Assembly: GCA_020091685.1 (NCBI GenBank)
Contig: CM034609.1
Span: forward strand, 16,070,204 to 16,134,203
From: Lutjanus erythropterus
Taxonomy: Eukaryota > Chordata > Actinopteri > Lutjaniformes > Lutjanidae
Direction: 5' to 3'
DNA length: 64,000 bases
The notes beneath the pieces are model-generated. The model was not told the DNA's origin and did no database searches. It saw only the letters and a list, made by a program, of their open reading frames with translations. The translations under genes were made by a program, and so were the position numbers. Below, one piece after another: positions 25,401-37,400 of the stretch (within the stretch, counting starts at the first letter, position 1; the number at the start of each line of letters is the position of its first letter).

Positions 25401-28400
25401 TCGTGGAGACGGCGTCATGTCTGTATATTCCTCGCAGACTTTTGACCTTTAAGCTGCAGACGGAGAGGAGGTCACAGATCTGAGGGTGAAAAGCGAGACG
25501 AGGGACGGTGATGAGAAAAGGGATTACGCAAGTCAAGTGGTGGGAAATGATTACTGTTTGAGCTAGGGAAATGATGAACCAAAGGCTCTGGATTAACGGG
25601 GGGTGAGAGGAAGACAAGGACACCCAGAAGAAGACGAAGGAGAAGAAGAAGAAGAAGAAGAAGCGAGAGATGAGAGCAGTAATAGAGAGAGAGATTAATA
25701 ACAGCAGAGCCAGTGAAGTAGCACCTTTTGAGCCCTGAGTGGGGGAGCCACAGACGACGGAGCCGAGACGAATTGCCACATTTTTAATTAATCGCTAACT
25801 CGCGCTCTCTCCTTCTCTCTCTGCTCACTACAGCACACTGCTTGAGACAGAACAGACGTGTGCTGGCATAGCAAACAGCACAATGAAGGTGTCGGCACTT
25901 TGCCTAAAGTCTTTGACATGCTGGGAAGTGAAGCCTGCTCTTTGTACAGTACAGTATGTCTCAAAGCGCTCACTACTAAGACACACACTCTACTGTAAGG
26001 TATGTGTGTGAGTGACATAACTGAATGTTTAAATGAAGCTGCTTTCGCGCGGTATTATTTGAGTTGAGCATTTCTCTACACAAGTAATACCAGATCTGAC
26101 CTGCAATAAGGTGCTAGGTGGCCCACTGACTTGTGAAGTTGCATATAAGCTTATGCACACTAAAACAGCTTAAATATGCCACTGCATTCATGTTGTCCCT
26201 GGTAGGAGCAGTTTATGTTTATGGTTTCTGTTTATGAATCATTCCAACATTTGAGTATTTGTATAATGGAAGCAGATCCAGCCATAAACTCTCCCAAATG
26301 TAACCAAGGTATTTACAACTAAAATACAGTAAAATATCTGATTTATCTATCATTCATGTAGGCCTAATGTTAGTGCTTGCGTCAAGTGAATAAGTCACTC
26401 TAATAAGTCTTTTAATTTGAAAAAAAAAAAAGATGAGTTATGGATCCCTTAATGCTTATCCATTTTTAGTTATTTGTTTCTTACCTGGCCTCTGGTCATT
26501 TTACAAAATTGGCCCTCAGGCAAAACAAGGTGAGTATCCCTGGTTTATCAGTTCACTGTGCCGATTATGTATATTAACTCTGCAACAACTATTTTGAGTT
26601 TCAAACAATATGCCTTTTTTTTTTTTTTTTTTACGAATTGTTTGGGCATCATCAGAAGTCATCAGTAGCCTACAAAACACAAAATACTAAATTTGCTTCT
26701 GGGAAAAACAACAAATTGTCACATTTAAAGTAGAAATAAGGAGTACCTCATTTGATAGAGCATGTTCCTCATGTACTGAGGCTGTCAGTCGTCTGCGGTG
26801 TGGCCATGGGTTCAGTTCCCATCTGTGACCCCTCCCCCTTCTCTATAGCTGTCCAATAAGAAGTAGAAATGATGTATTTTGCTACTCTGACAACAACACT
26901 ACAGCTGCGGCGTCCTCCTTTGAAACTCCTGTTCAAGCCCATAACCAATTAATGTTAATTAGAATTCAAATTAATGGAGAATGTTCACCAAATGAGTAAG
27001 TGTCTGTTTATGAGTTGTTACAAATCATTAATAACCTTTTAGAAGGAGTAGATGTTTATAACGGTTAAAATGAGCAATTTATTAATGCAGTCTGGCAGAC
27101 AGTAAGTCAAGCAGGCACTGAACTCCAACTCCAGAATGGATATCTTCAGAGCAGTGGGCTTTTGTTTTCAGGGTAACGGGTTGGCTTTACATTGTCAAAC
27201 AGGTAATCCACATGTGTCACTCAAGATCCGGTAAGTCTGTCGCCGGCAGTATTCTTCTCTGGTAATATTGGGAGTAACTGGCAATCGACCTGTTCTGTGG
27301 TATGTGCTGAAATAATCTATTGCCTAGAGCCTACAGTCGATGAATAAAACTGGCTCAGGTGTCCTCACGTACTCTAAGTGTGGAACGAGGAACACGTGAC
27401 AGCGAGATGCTGCATGGTGTGGAGATGTCCGTGTTTTCATTTGCGTCCCACTCTTTCCTCCACCTGTGCTTATACATTGCTCATGTACTCCACTGTCTGT
27501 TGGTGTGTTCCTTCACTCTTCCTTGAGGCGTTTTACAGTTTGTGTGGCTGTTCAACCATCAGAGTTGAACAGCCCAATCACCCAAGGGGAAAAGGTCGGG
27601 GATGTTCAGCGCTAATGACCCCCCTTGTTCCACGTTGTAGCGTAGGCCAGGTGTCAGCCGCTACTTAATGAAGAGATGGGCCCCATCGATTTTCAGTTTG
27701 GTCTATTGATCTGTCAGTCTGCACCAGTGACGGGGCATCTGTGGTGAGATGGAGGCTTGTTAATAGATACTATCACTCTGAAGCCGTTTGAGATTAGGGG
27801 GAGTAAACTGGACAAACGGGAGAGGACGTGAAAGAGTATGTGAATATTTCAGTGAGGCAGATGGAAGAAAGTTGGGCTCTGCTTTATGTCTGCAGTGTGA
27901 GGAAGGAGAGGAAGGGAGAGAAGTGGTGAGCGTGTCAGCTTGTCATGGGGGAGACGAGCCAGAGAGGGCGCAGGAGGACAGAGGAGTCAAGAGAGGATGG
28001 AGGGACGTGTTGTTTGAGGCAATAAATCAGAGATGTTGTTGATGCAGTGACAGAGCTGACTTTGTTTGACCAGCTGACAACCAAAGGCTGCGAACACAAA
28101 TCCCTGCATGTTGTTTGGCATTCTTTAGACACCAGTAATAAATCAATCTGACGATAATTACAGTGCTGTGATCTGGGCATCGTTTTAATGTCTCATTTTC
28201 CTCCGTATCCTCCATCCATTCACCCTGCTTTCATTTTCTTCTCTGCCTTTACAGGGATAGTTTGAACTATGTGATGTGGGGTTTAATGAGGTATTTATCG
28301 ATAGGCAATGTATTACCTATAAAAAACATGGCCATTTGGTCACACACTTAAACTTTTTTTAGGTAGAAGAAGTGGACTAAGCTTCCAGGTCTGTAAAGTG

Positions 28401-31400
28401 AAGCCATCTTATATAAAAAAAAATATATATACCTACTTCTCACTTCTTCACCCCAGTAAACAGTTTATTCATGAACTTGTGGTCTCAATAGCTAGTTTCA
28501 TGTCTTCACCTATAAAGTGTGATGCTCAGTTTGAAAATTATGATCCTGCTTAGAGTAAAATAGACAACATGGGCACGTTTTAGGGCATGAGACTGACTGG
28601 TTATTCTCAGTGAGTCTGTCTAGTGCAAGAGACAGGGCTCACAAAACTCCGATCACACTGTCAGACTAGACAGTATTGATCAAATATGGATTATGATTCT
28701 GTTACTCCATTGTCTGTTTCTCACTTAGAGTGGTTTAGCTGTAAAACAAGGAGGATATCTACCAGGTGGCTGGGTTGTGTCTAGATGGGAACCCCAAATT
28801 TGCAAAACTCTTTCTTCATTGTCCACATTATAGAAACAAATTCTTTTTCTAATGTAACAATGCTTTGATTAAGATATGGGGAGGTTATGCAAAAAAACAT
28901 AACCTTAACATCTGGTTAAGGTTTTGAAAAGGCCATGGTTTGGGTTAAAATGACCACTATAAAAATGATCGCTGTTGCGTCTTGTGACTGGGAGCGTGAC
29001 GACTGCCATGGACTGTAGGTTATACACTGACTATGGATAAGTACCTCATACAGCCCTACTTCAAAAAATCTGAATGATCCCTTTTTTGCCCCTCTGTCTC
29101 TCTGTATCTCTGTCCCTACCTTCCATCTCACTCAAACTAACTTTGGCCCTCTGTGTCTTTTCGAAGCCGAAAACCTCATAAGAGGAGCTGCGTGGAGTGC
29201 ATCCAAGGGCACAATGTAATTGTTAGCATTGCCTACAAGCCCTTTAAACATGATGAGCTGAGTTTGTCAGTCTGCAGTGCCACATCACAGGCTGCAGGGT
29301 TAGCCTTGATGTAAGGACAGTCATCTCCACCAAACTTTGACTCACTGTGGCCTGTCTGTGAAATGAATGGCTGTAGACAGACGTGAGCTCAGGCACAGCA
29401 CTGCAGTAGCATCAATATCATTAGCAGCAACCAGGACCTCTTCCTCTCAACACGCCCATTAAACCTAAATATCCCATTTCAATATATATCTTTCTCTCAT
29501 TCTGGCTCTTCTGTTTTCTTTATTACATCTTTATTTTTCTTATGAGCTTATTCCACATTAACACTCAGATCACACATCAGGCTTATGCTCACAATAAAAT
29601 GTGTTTGACTGATATTATCACATTTGCATGTCATTACAAGCCCGCTTTTCAATGCAAATTAGCAATAATAAGGATTTTATTTCATAATCCAGCCCTGTCG
29701 CCTAGAAATTATGTGTATATACAACTCATTTGAAACAACAGATATGTTTTGAGGGAGACATAACCAACGGAAACATGCTTTCTGTTAACATAGAGAGGAA
29801 ATGCTGTTAATTAATGTATCTGGAAAATTGCAAAATGTTTAGCGTATTAAAATGTTCACTGACAACGTATTTCATTTCTTTTCCATCAAAATAGGAAATC
29901 TGTAATCTGTAATCTGTAAGTGAATTCAGCATTACTTAAAACTCAGCAGTGACTCGGGACATGAGATTTTTTAATTTAACCAAAATGACGGTCTTACCCT
30001 AACCTTAACTAAAGTGCTTTTACTGGCTTTACCTTTCCACAATCATAATATTTCCTCCCCTTAACCAAAGCACTTTTGTTGCAGAAGTGTAGACGTGAAC
30101 CTGAGACTGTATTGTACGGCTGTGACCCAGCTCAACCACCTCCTTATAAAATCAAGTGTGTTACGTAAATGTATTGTTTCAAAAAAGTGTTGTTGGTGAA
30201 CATAATCCAGGCAGGAATTACATTATTACCATGACTTAATTAGTTGTTAGGGGGTAGCCCCTATGTAAGCTAAGCAGGAAAGGCTAATGTCAAGCTAATA
30301 CTAACACTAGTGTTGTACCTTTACAGCGTTGGATGTGGCGAGATTGTATGAGTCTTTGTAATCCAGCCTTGAACTACAGCGTCTTTCTGGAGACATGATG
30401 AAATAAATCCATAATTATAAATCCAACGCTGAATGCCTTTTGTGGTTATTTATCCATTTTTGTATCTTGAAAACAGCTGTTGTTACCATTTTGTTAGCCA
30501 CCCACTGACAATCCCAAGATGCCTTGGGTTGAGTCTATCAACCAGTCACAGGCTGAGTGAGTGCCAGACTTGTTTGTGGCAGCACTGATCCACAGGTGTA
30601 TTAAAAGATCAACGAGCTGATCTCAGCTTTAGATCGACGTTTCAAAATAAAATCTGTGATAAGCTCAACTCCATGGTAGGCGCCACATGATGTGGTGGTG
30701 GTATTGTGGTAATGTGGTTATTGTTGCAGCCCTACAATATACAAGTGTCATTTTTAGGACAAAGGGTTGCATAACAACATCACATTTTTTGTCTTCATTT
30801 TAAACAGGATTTCAAAACATGTCAGTAAAAGCATATTTTTCATCTTCAATGTATGTTTTTTGTGGCTTCGTAGCAGGGATGTGCTCCTGGTTTTTGTTCG
30901 GGGGAATTAAGGAATCGCCCTGCTTTATGTCCGCTCTGACACTTAGAGAAGACAAAAGGGGAAATGGTTGTCATCAGGAACAAAGTGCCTGTGACCTTTG
31001 AAGCAAGCTTTGATATTCACCCCCTCTCTGTCTCTTCTTTTCCTCCCACCGGCTCGCTGCTCTCCTCTATACCTCTCTCTTGCTCCCTCATTCTGTCCTT
31101 CTGTCTAATCCCCTCCCTTCCAGTCCCTCTCAATAACCTGCTCTTTTTAACTCTCTCTGACCTTCCTCAGACTTTCCTTCACCCTCCGTTATTTCCTCAT
31201 CCTTCTCCTCTTCTCTTGTCTTATTAGCCTCTGGGTAAGCCATCAAAGCTGAGCCCAAGCCTCAATTTCCTCCAAATGACAAAAAAAACTAAATTGCAAT
31301 GATCACTTTCAATATCTTTTTTTGAGGCCATAATTTCCCTTTTACAGTGTTCAGACTGTGTTATATGAGGCCCATGAGAAAACCTAATGACTAGTGTGCA

Positions 31401-34400
31401 GGGAGGTTGGCAGCATCTTGTGTTTTGCCACCGGTTTCGAGGGGTTAAGCTGCACAGTGTCATTTGTCGACAGCCCGTCTGAACACGTCCCTTTAGTGGT
31501 GGGATGAGTCAGCCTCGTTACACACCTCAGGGAGCACGCTGTGCCTTCTATTTTCCCGCTAAACAACGTCAATGGCCCTCGTTATGTTAGAGGAGCAGCA
31601 GGGGGAGTCGACGCACAAAAGCACTCCCACGCAAATAGACAGACGGGGTCACCCATGCAAACACACACACAGGCAAATGTAGAGAGGCAACCACACAGCA
31701 GCCCATTATCTGTCCTACAGGTCATTCTAATCCCCTCTCGGCTGGGGACTCCTAGTTTTCACTGCAAATAGAAAAAGGTGAGGGAAATTTTATAATAATA
31801 ACCTATAATAACTTTATTTGAATGGCACTAATCTAAACAAGCTTACAAAGTGCTTCACAAAATGCATGAGAATAAAACAAACAAAAGTAGCTGACACGCC
31901 TAATCTCCCTGGGCAAAGAATTCCATAGCCTCGGGGTCCTGACGGCAAAAGTTTGGTAACCCCTATTTTGCAGCAGCACTGTCGCTGCATCGAATTTCCA
32001 GATTGAATGACACGTTTCCTAAAAACGGTGCACAGTGTCAAATTTGCGTGCCATCAGTGTTGCAGTAACTACATTAAAATGACATGATAAGGTTTCCTAA
32101 TGGAAGCATATAAAGGGGACCAAGAATAGATCCCTGTGGTACCCCACATGTCAGTGGAGCTGGCGATGAAACAAACTTATCAATAGAAACAGAAAATTCT
32201 CTGTTTGAGAGATATGCTTAAAACTATTTCAGAGCAGTTGCTGATATACCTACACACTTATTCAGTCAGAGTGATTTTGGGACCTATGTTTGGTTTGTTA
32301 ATTAAAATATGAGCAGCAGTATTCTGCACTACCTGAACCTGAACCACTGATGATTGACTAAGGTGTGTAAGCACTCCACTGCTGTCGTCTAGGCTTTAAA
32401 AGACAAAGGCATGGACAAGTCTGTCTAAGTCGATAAGAGACAAAGCTGATCGAATTAAAATGGGACCAAGAACAACTCTCTGTGGTACCCCACACGTCAG
32501 TGGAACTGACGATGAAAGAAAATTACAGATAAAGAAAGAAAATTCTCTATTTCAGGGGTGTGTGGAAGCCTCCATGTGTTTTCCTCGTGTTTCTATTGTG
32601 CGCATGAATGTGCATCCCTCCATCTCCTCTGTCCCCATCCCCGCTGAGACCTCAGCCCTGCGTGTGCCACCTCATACCCGCAGAATGCCGAGCAGATCCA
32701 TCCGGCTCCAGCAGCCCCCTCCCCATCCCCATCCCCATCCGCGGCCCCCGAGACAACGTAAAGAGCAGGAGTCAATTGAAATGAATGGGCAACCCAGTGC
32801 AAGCTGGCGAGAGCTAAATGGAAATGTCAAGCTCACCACAGATGCCTTTTGTCTGTCTGTAGAAGGCAACGTCTCACCGGGGAGCCCAAACAGAATAATA
32901 CCCAGCCAGTGACAGTCAACACCTCACTGTTTCCATTTCATGTCACTCCTCTCTGTTTAGCAATATGTGGAAATAGAGAGAGGGGCACAATAGAGAGAAG
33001 TGAAGCGATGGATTAAAGGTGAGGTGCATTGTGCAGGATTTCCAAAGTACAATGGATCTCCATCAGGATATTTTTGAGCAACTCAGAGCCTCGCAGGAAA
33101 CTTTTTCTGATACAAAAAACACTGATATACCACGTGACAGGCTGCAGGTGTGTGTTCAGTCGACACTACAGCTGTAACAGGTGGCCGTACGGGAAATGAT
33201 GCATGTGCTTGCGATATGACCAGCCCAAAGACAAAAGAGACTGTTGAAATGAATGATGGGTCAAAACAAAAAACAATAAAGCAATGTAGAATTAAATAGC
33301 AGCTGACAGATAAGCAGCAGATCAGAGTTTTCAGACTTTTGCTTATGGGCATTGTTACACTTGTAAGAAAACAAAGGAAACAGAAAGGCTGCAACTATGA
33401 TTTTATTATTGATCTGCCAATACTTTTGGCTTCTATTAATAGTTTTTCTCTGAAAAATATCAGAAAATAGTGAAACTTACCTGTTATAGTTTCTTACTGC
33501 CTAAAATGATATCTCCAAATAGCTTGTTGTCTGACTGAATCAAAATCCCCAAATATTTGTCATATTATGACAGAAAAGCAGCACATCCTCTCAATTAAGA
33601 AGCAAATGTTTTGAATTTTTGACTGAAAAATTGCCTGAAAAGTTACTGAAATTATTTGTCAGTTTCTTAAAGAGCTGCATATTAATCAACTATCCATCTA
33701 CAACAGCCAGCAAAACTCTGCCCAGTCACATTCGCAACTTGTCAATCACTGCAATTGTCAGTGAAGGAAAGAATCGATCAGTGGCTGTGTGAAATATTGA
33801 ATAAAGAGGGAGAGAGACTACGTCTGTAGGATGTGGGGTGGATAGATGGTTCAGACAAACACAGTACTTTAAAAAAGGTGGCTGAGATTCATGTTCCATG
33901 TGAAACCAAAAGGTTAATAAGAGTTTAAAGGTCCATAACGTTATGTGCAGACATATGGACCAAAGTAATGCAGAGTTAACAGTGCTTGGACTTATGTCAT
34001 GATGTTGTTTTACTAATGTTTCTATTATTGCCAAAGCTTGGCCAAATCAACAATGATACTGATTGTCACGATTTCAAATCAAACATAAAGTTAGACTTGT
34101 AATATGCTGAAATTTAGACAGTGAGGGTGATTAAGAACAATCACACAGTGCTTATTGTGAAGATCCATACCCTTGATTCCAAGGTTAACCTAAAATTGAA
34201 TGTACTCTGGATTAATCTGCCATGATTGTGGACCACAAACAGACAGAAAGTGGATGATGAGTGGCTGAAACCAAATAATCAATAACTCAAGATTTAACAA
34301 TTTAACTTGCCTGTGAAGAGGCAAGGGATGGCTGTGATGCTTGAGGGTGTAGTGTGTTCCAGCAGCCCAACATGTACACATATATTGGCTTGTCAAGTCT

Positions 34401-37400
34401 TGTAAACTGCTTTGACATCTCATTTATGGTTATTGATAGATTGTATGTTAATGAATTGGCACAACCCTAATGATTTGTGTGTGTGTGTGTGTGTGTGCAG
34501 ACATGTGTTAACGTGTGTGTGTGTGTGTGTGTCTTCTGCTGCACATCCTCCAGTCTGGCAAGGACATCTTTAGTCATTATCTGGAGCCGGCTTTGTAATT
34601 TGTAATCAGCTGATAGTGGCTGAGGCTGTGAAGTGTGATGTACCAGACTCCAAGCTGCCATATTTAATCCAATCCCAGATCTATTACTGCAGAGGGGGAC
34701 AGAACCACAGAACACACGCACACGCTGTATGGACAGTGACGGCTGCTAAGTGCATTGATGTTTCGGTGATGCAAATCAATGTCAGAGGCATCTTCGTTTG
34801 AGGATACAGATTGGACATGGCTTCCTGCTGCACCAGCATGTTTCTCTAAATGGAGCTGGTTAGCAACAGTATAGGATGGACACATTATTGTGTGTATTTG
34901 ATTGTTAGTTTATGTAATTGAACTAGTACGGCATGAAATAGGAATGTTTGGATAAATGGGAAAAGTATTGATTGCTTAATAATGCCTCTGATTTTTACAC
35001 TTCAGGTCACTATTGAATGTTCTTAATGTGCAAGAAATAACACACTGTCTTCTTTAAGAAATAGAAATGTCCAAATATGATGGAAAGATTACTTTCATTA
35101 AATATCATCCTCTTACAAAAATAAAAACCCACCTCAAAACTATTTATTTCCAAAATGTCAAGGTCACTTTTTCAGGAACAAAGAAAAACAATCAGCCAGA
35201 CTTTCTAAAATGTCTTTGAGTGTTGATGAAAAATGTGACCGATGTCACACTGCAAAGGCAGATCTGGCTCACATGTCTTGGCACTGCTCTAGATTAGCAG
35301 GTTTCTGGGCTACAGTGTTCGGCACCCTGTCTGAGGCGTTTAAGATGGATTTACAACCTAGAGCCGAGTCAGCCGTCTTTGGTGTACTGGGGACTGACAT
35401 GCCTTTGACAAGTAGCGAAAAAGATGCAGTTGCTTTTACCCCCATCACAGCCAGGAGAACGACCGACTGATTGGTTGTTAATATTGACTTGATTGCCAAC
35501 TAATTTGATGATCGATTGCTCAATTTGAGTATTTTTTAAAGAAAAAAAGTCACTGTTCTCTGATCCCCACTTCTTCTTCTTCTTCTTCCTCTTTGGGAGA
35601 TTCTGATCAACATTTTCAACATGTTATGGTATTTTTAGACCAAACAATTAATCAATGGGTTGAGAGAATATTCAACAGATTAATCAAAAATAAAAAAAAT
35701 GTGATTGTTGCAGTTCAAAATGCAATGAAGCAGTGTACAATCCAGAACCGGATAATTTGATTTGATTTTGTGTTTGTTTGTTTTGTTTATGTTTGTTTTG
35801 TGTTCTCAAAAAAAATTCTCTACCAGTTCTTTTGTAAACTCAACTTCGATGTTATGATGTACATAATTGCTTTAACTTTGTATATGCAAGGTTATGGGTG
35901 GTAATTCTGTTACGTGGTTGGAAAAAAGGGGAGAAAACAGGGAGTGGCAAAACATCTGTAAAAATATCTGCACATTGTTATACCAGTCTCTAATAAAAAT
36001 ATTCACCCCCTTACTCTTATTTTAAGGTCCATTAGAGGTACTGTTGTGTGCCGTTTGTGGTCAGCAGTGGCTAGTAGTTTAATGTCCTGTGACTTACGTC
36101 ATGTACTTAAGGTCTGGGCCATCACTGCCGGTATATATGTCATTTTGGGAGTCACTGGCAATTGGCCTTTTCTGTCATTTAGGTATGAAATTGTCTTTAA
36201 AAGCAAGGAAGAAGAAGACTGCTAGCAAGCAAACATAGATGTGACAATGTAGGTTTGAAATGCTTTGAAAAAAATTCAGTGAGAAATAGTGGATGTAAGC
36301 ATAACTTTGTTTGTTTTAACCAACTTTTTCTCGGCTTTTAACCACATCTCACAGTCTAATGGAACTGGCTCAGGTGCTGTGATGTGGCACTGGTGATAGA
36401 TTGTAGGACACCATTGACCTCCAGCACCACCATCATATCAGAGTAATGATCTCTGACCCATGCATGACCACTTGTTTTCACATGACTTAAGTTCCACACA
36501 TAGGTCACATGAGCACACCTCAGACACCTGAATAACTACTTGCATGTTACTACTTACAAGTAAGTAGTTACTACCCAGCAATGAATTCAGTTCATATGGC
36601 CAAAAATGTGTTTTGTGAGGTCACAGTGACCTTTGACCACCAACCAGCATATTTTTGAATCAGGGTGGATGTTTCTGCCAAGTTTGAACCCGTCCTAAAG
36701 ATGTCACGTTCACAAGAAAGACATTAGTCCAAAGTGACCTTAATTTAATGAGTTCATTCTTGAGTCCAAGTGGTCATTTGCGCTGAGCTTGAAGAAATCA
36801 CCTCAAAGCGCGCTTGAGATAGGATGACTCAAAAACATAATGCCTGTGGCCCCAGCTGCCACCGGTGGCATAAAAAAGCTTTTTCAAGATTAGTATAACT
36901 ACTGCACGTCACAGTACTTTAGTCCTTTTGTCTTTACCGCCAATGACAGTGAAAACTGGTTTTGGTCTTTGGTCCAAGTTTTAATATTCCAGTAACACTA
37001 CAGTGTAGCAAAGCCAGTATCTTGCTTACTGTCTCTTCTAGGTTTGACAAAGGCTTGAGCGTGCTCACAACCTCTGGACTCAACTGTCGGACACAATGGG
37101 AATAACCTGGGAATTATAATGCACATGTGGTGACAGCGGGGAAACGGGGAATAGAGCAGGACAACAAAGAAAGACGACGTGTAATGAGCCTGTACAATTC
37201 AATAAGTGGACTGTAGTTCCACGTGAGAAGCAGAAAGCTGTGCTCCTGCTGTCTGATGGAGGCGCACACAGGTCATGCTTTAATAAAAGCAGCAGTGGGA
37301 TAAAACACATCCAGACCTTTGTGTCCACATTCTTTTTGGAAAAAAAAAAACAGACAGTAGTAGCCCCCCTCCTGAGCTATTTAACTGTTCTGTTGGACTA

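Noticed and set aside
26738..26830. Functional tRNA gene
   Set aside because: A and B boxes are present, but the arms do not pair properly and target duplications flank a SINE-type tail.
32460..32912. 150-codon plus-strand frame with Pro/His run
   Set aside because: Its first part is the reverse of an L2 reverse transcriptase fragment and the rest a low-complexity C-rich stretch.
35210..35470. Zinc-finger-like host protein
   Set aside because: The Cys-His motif and context fit the C-terminus of an L1-type reverse transcriptase; the frame is truncated and broken.
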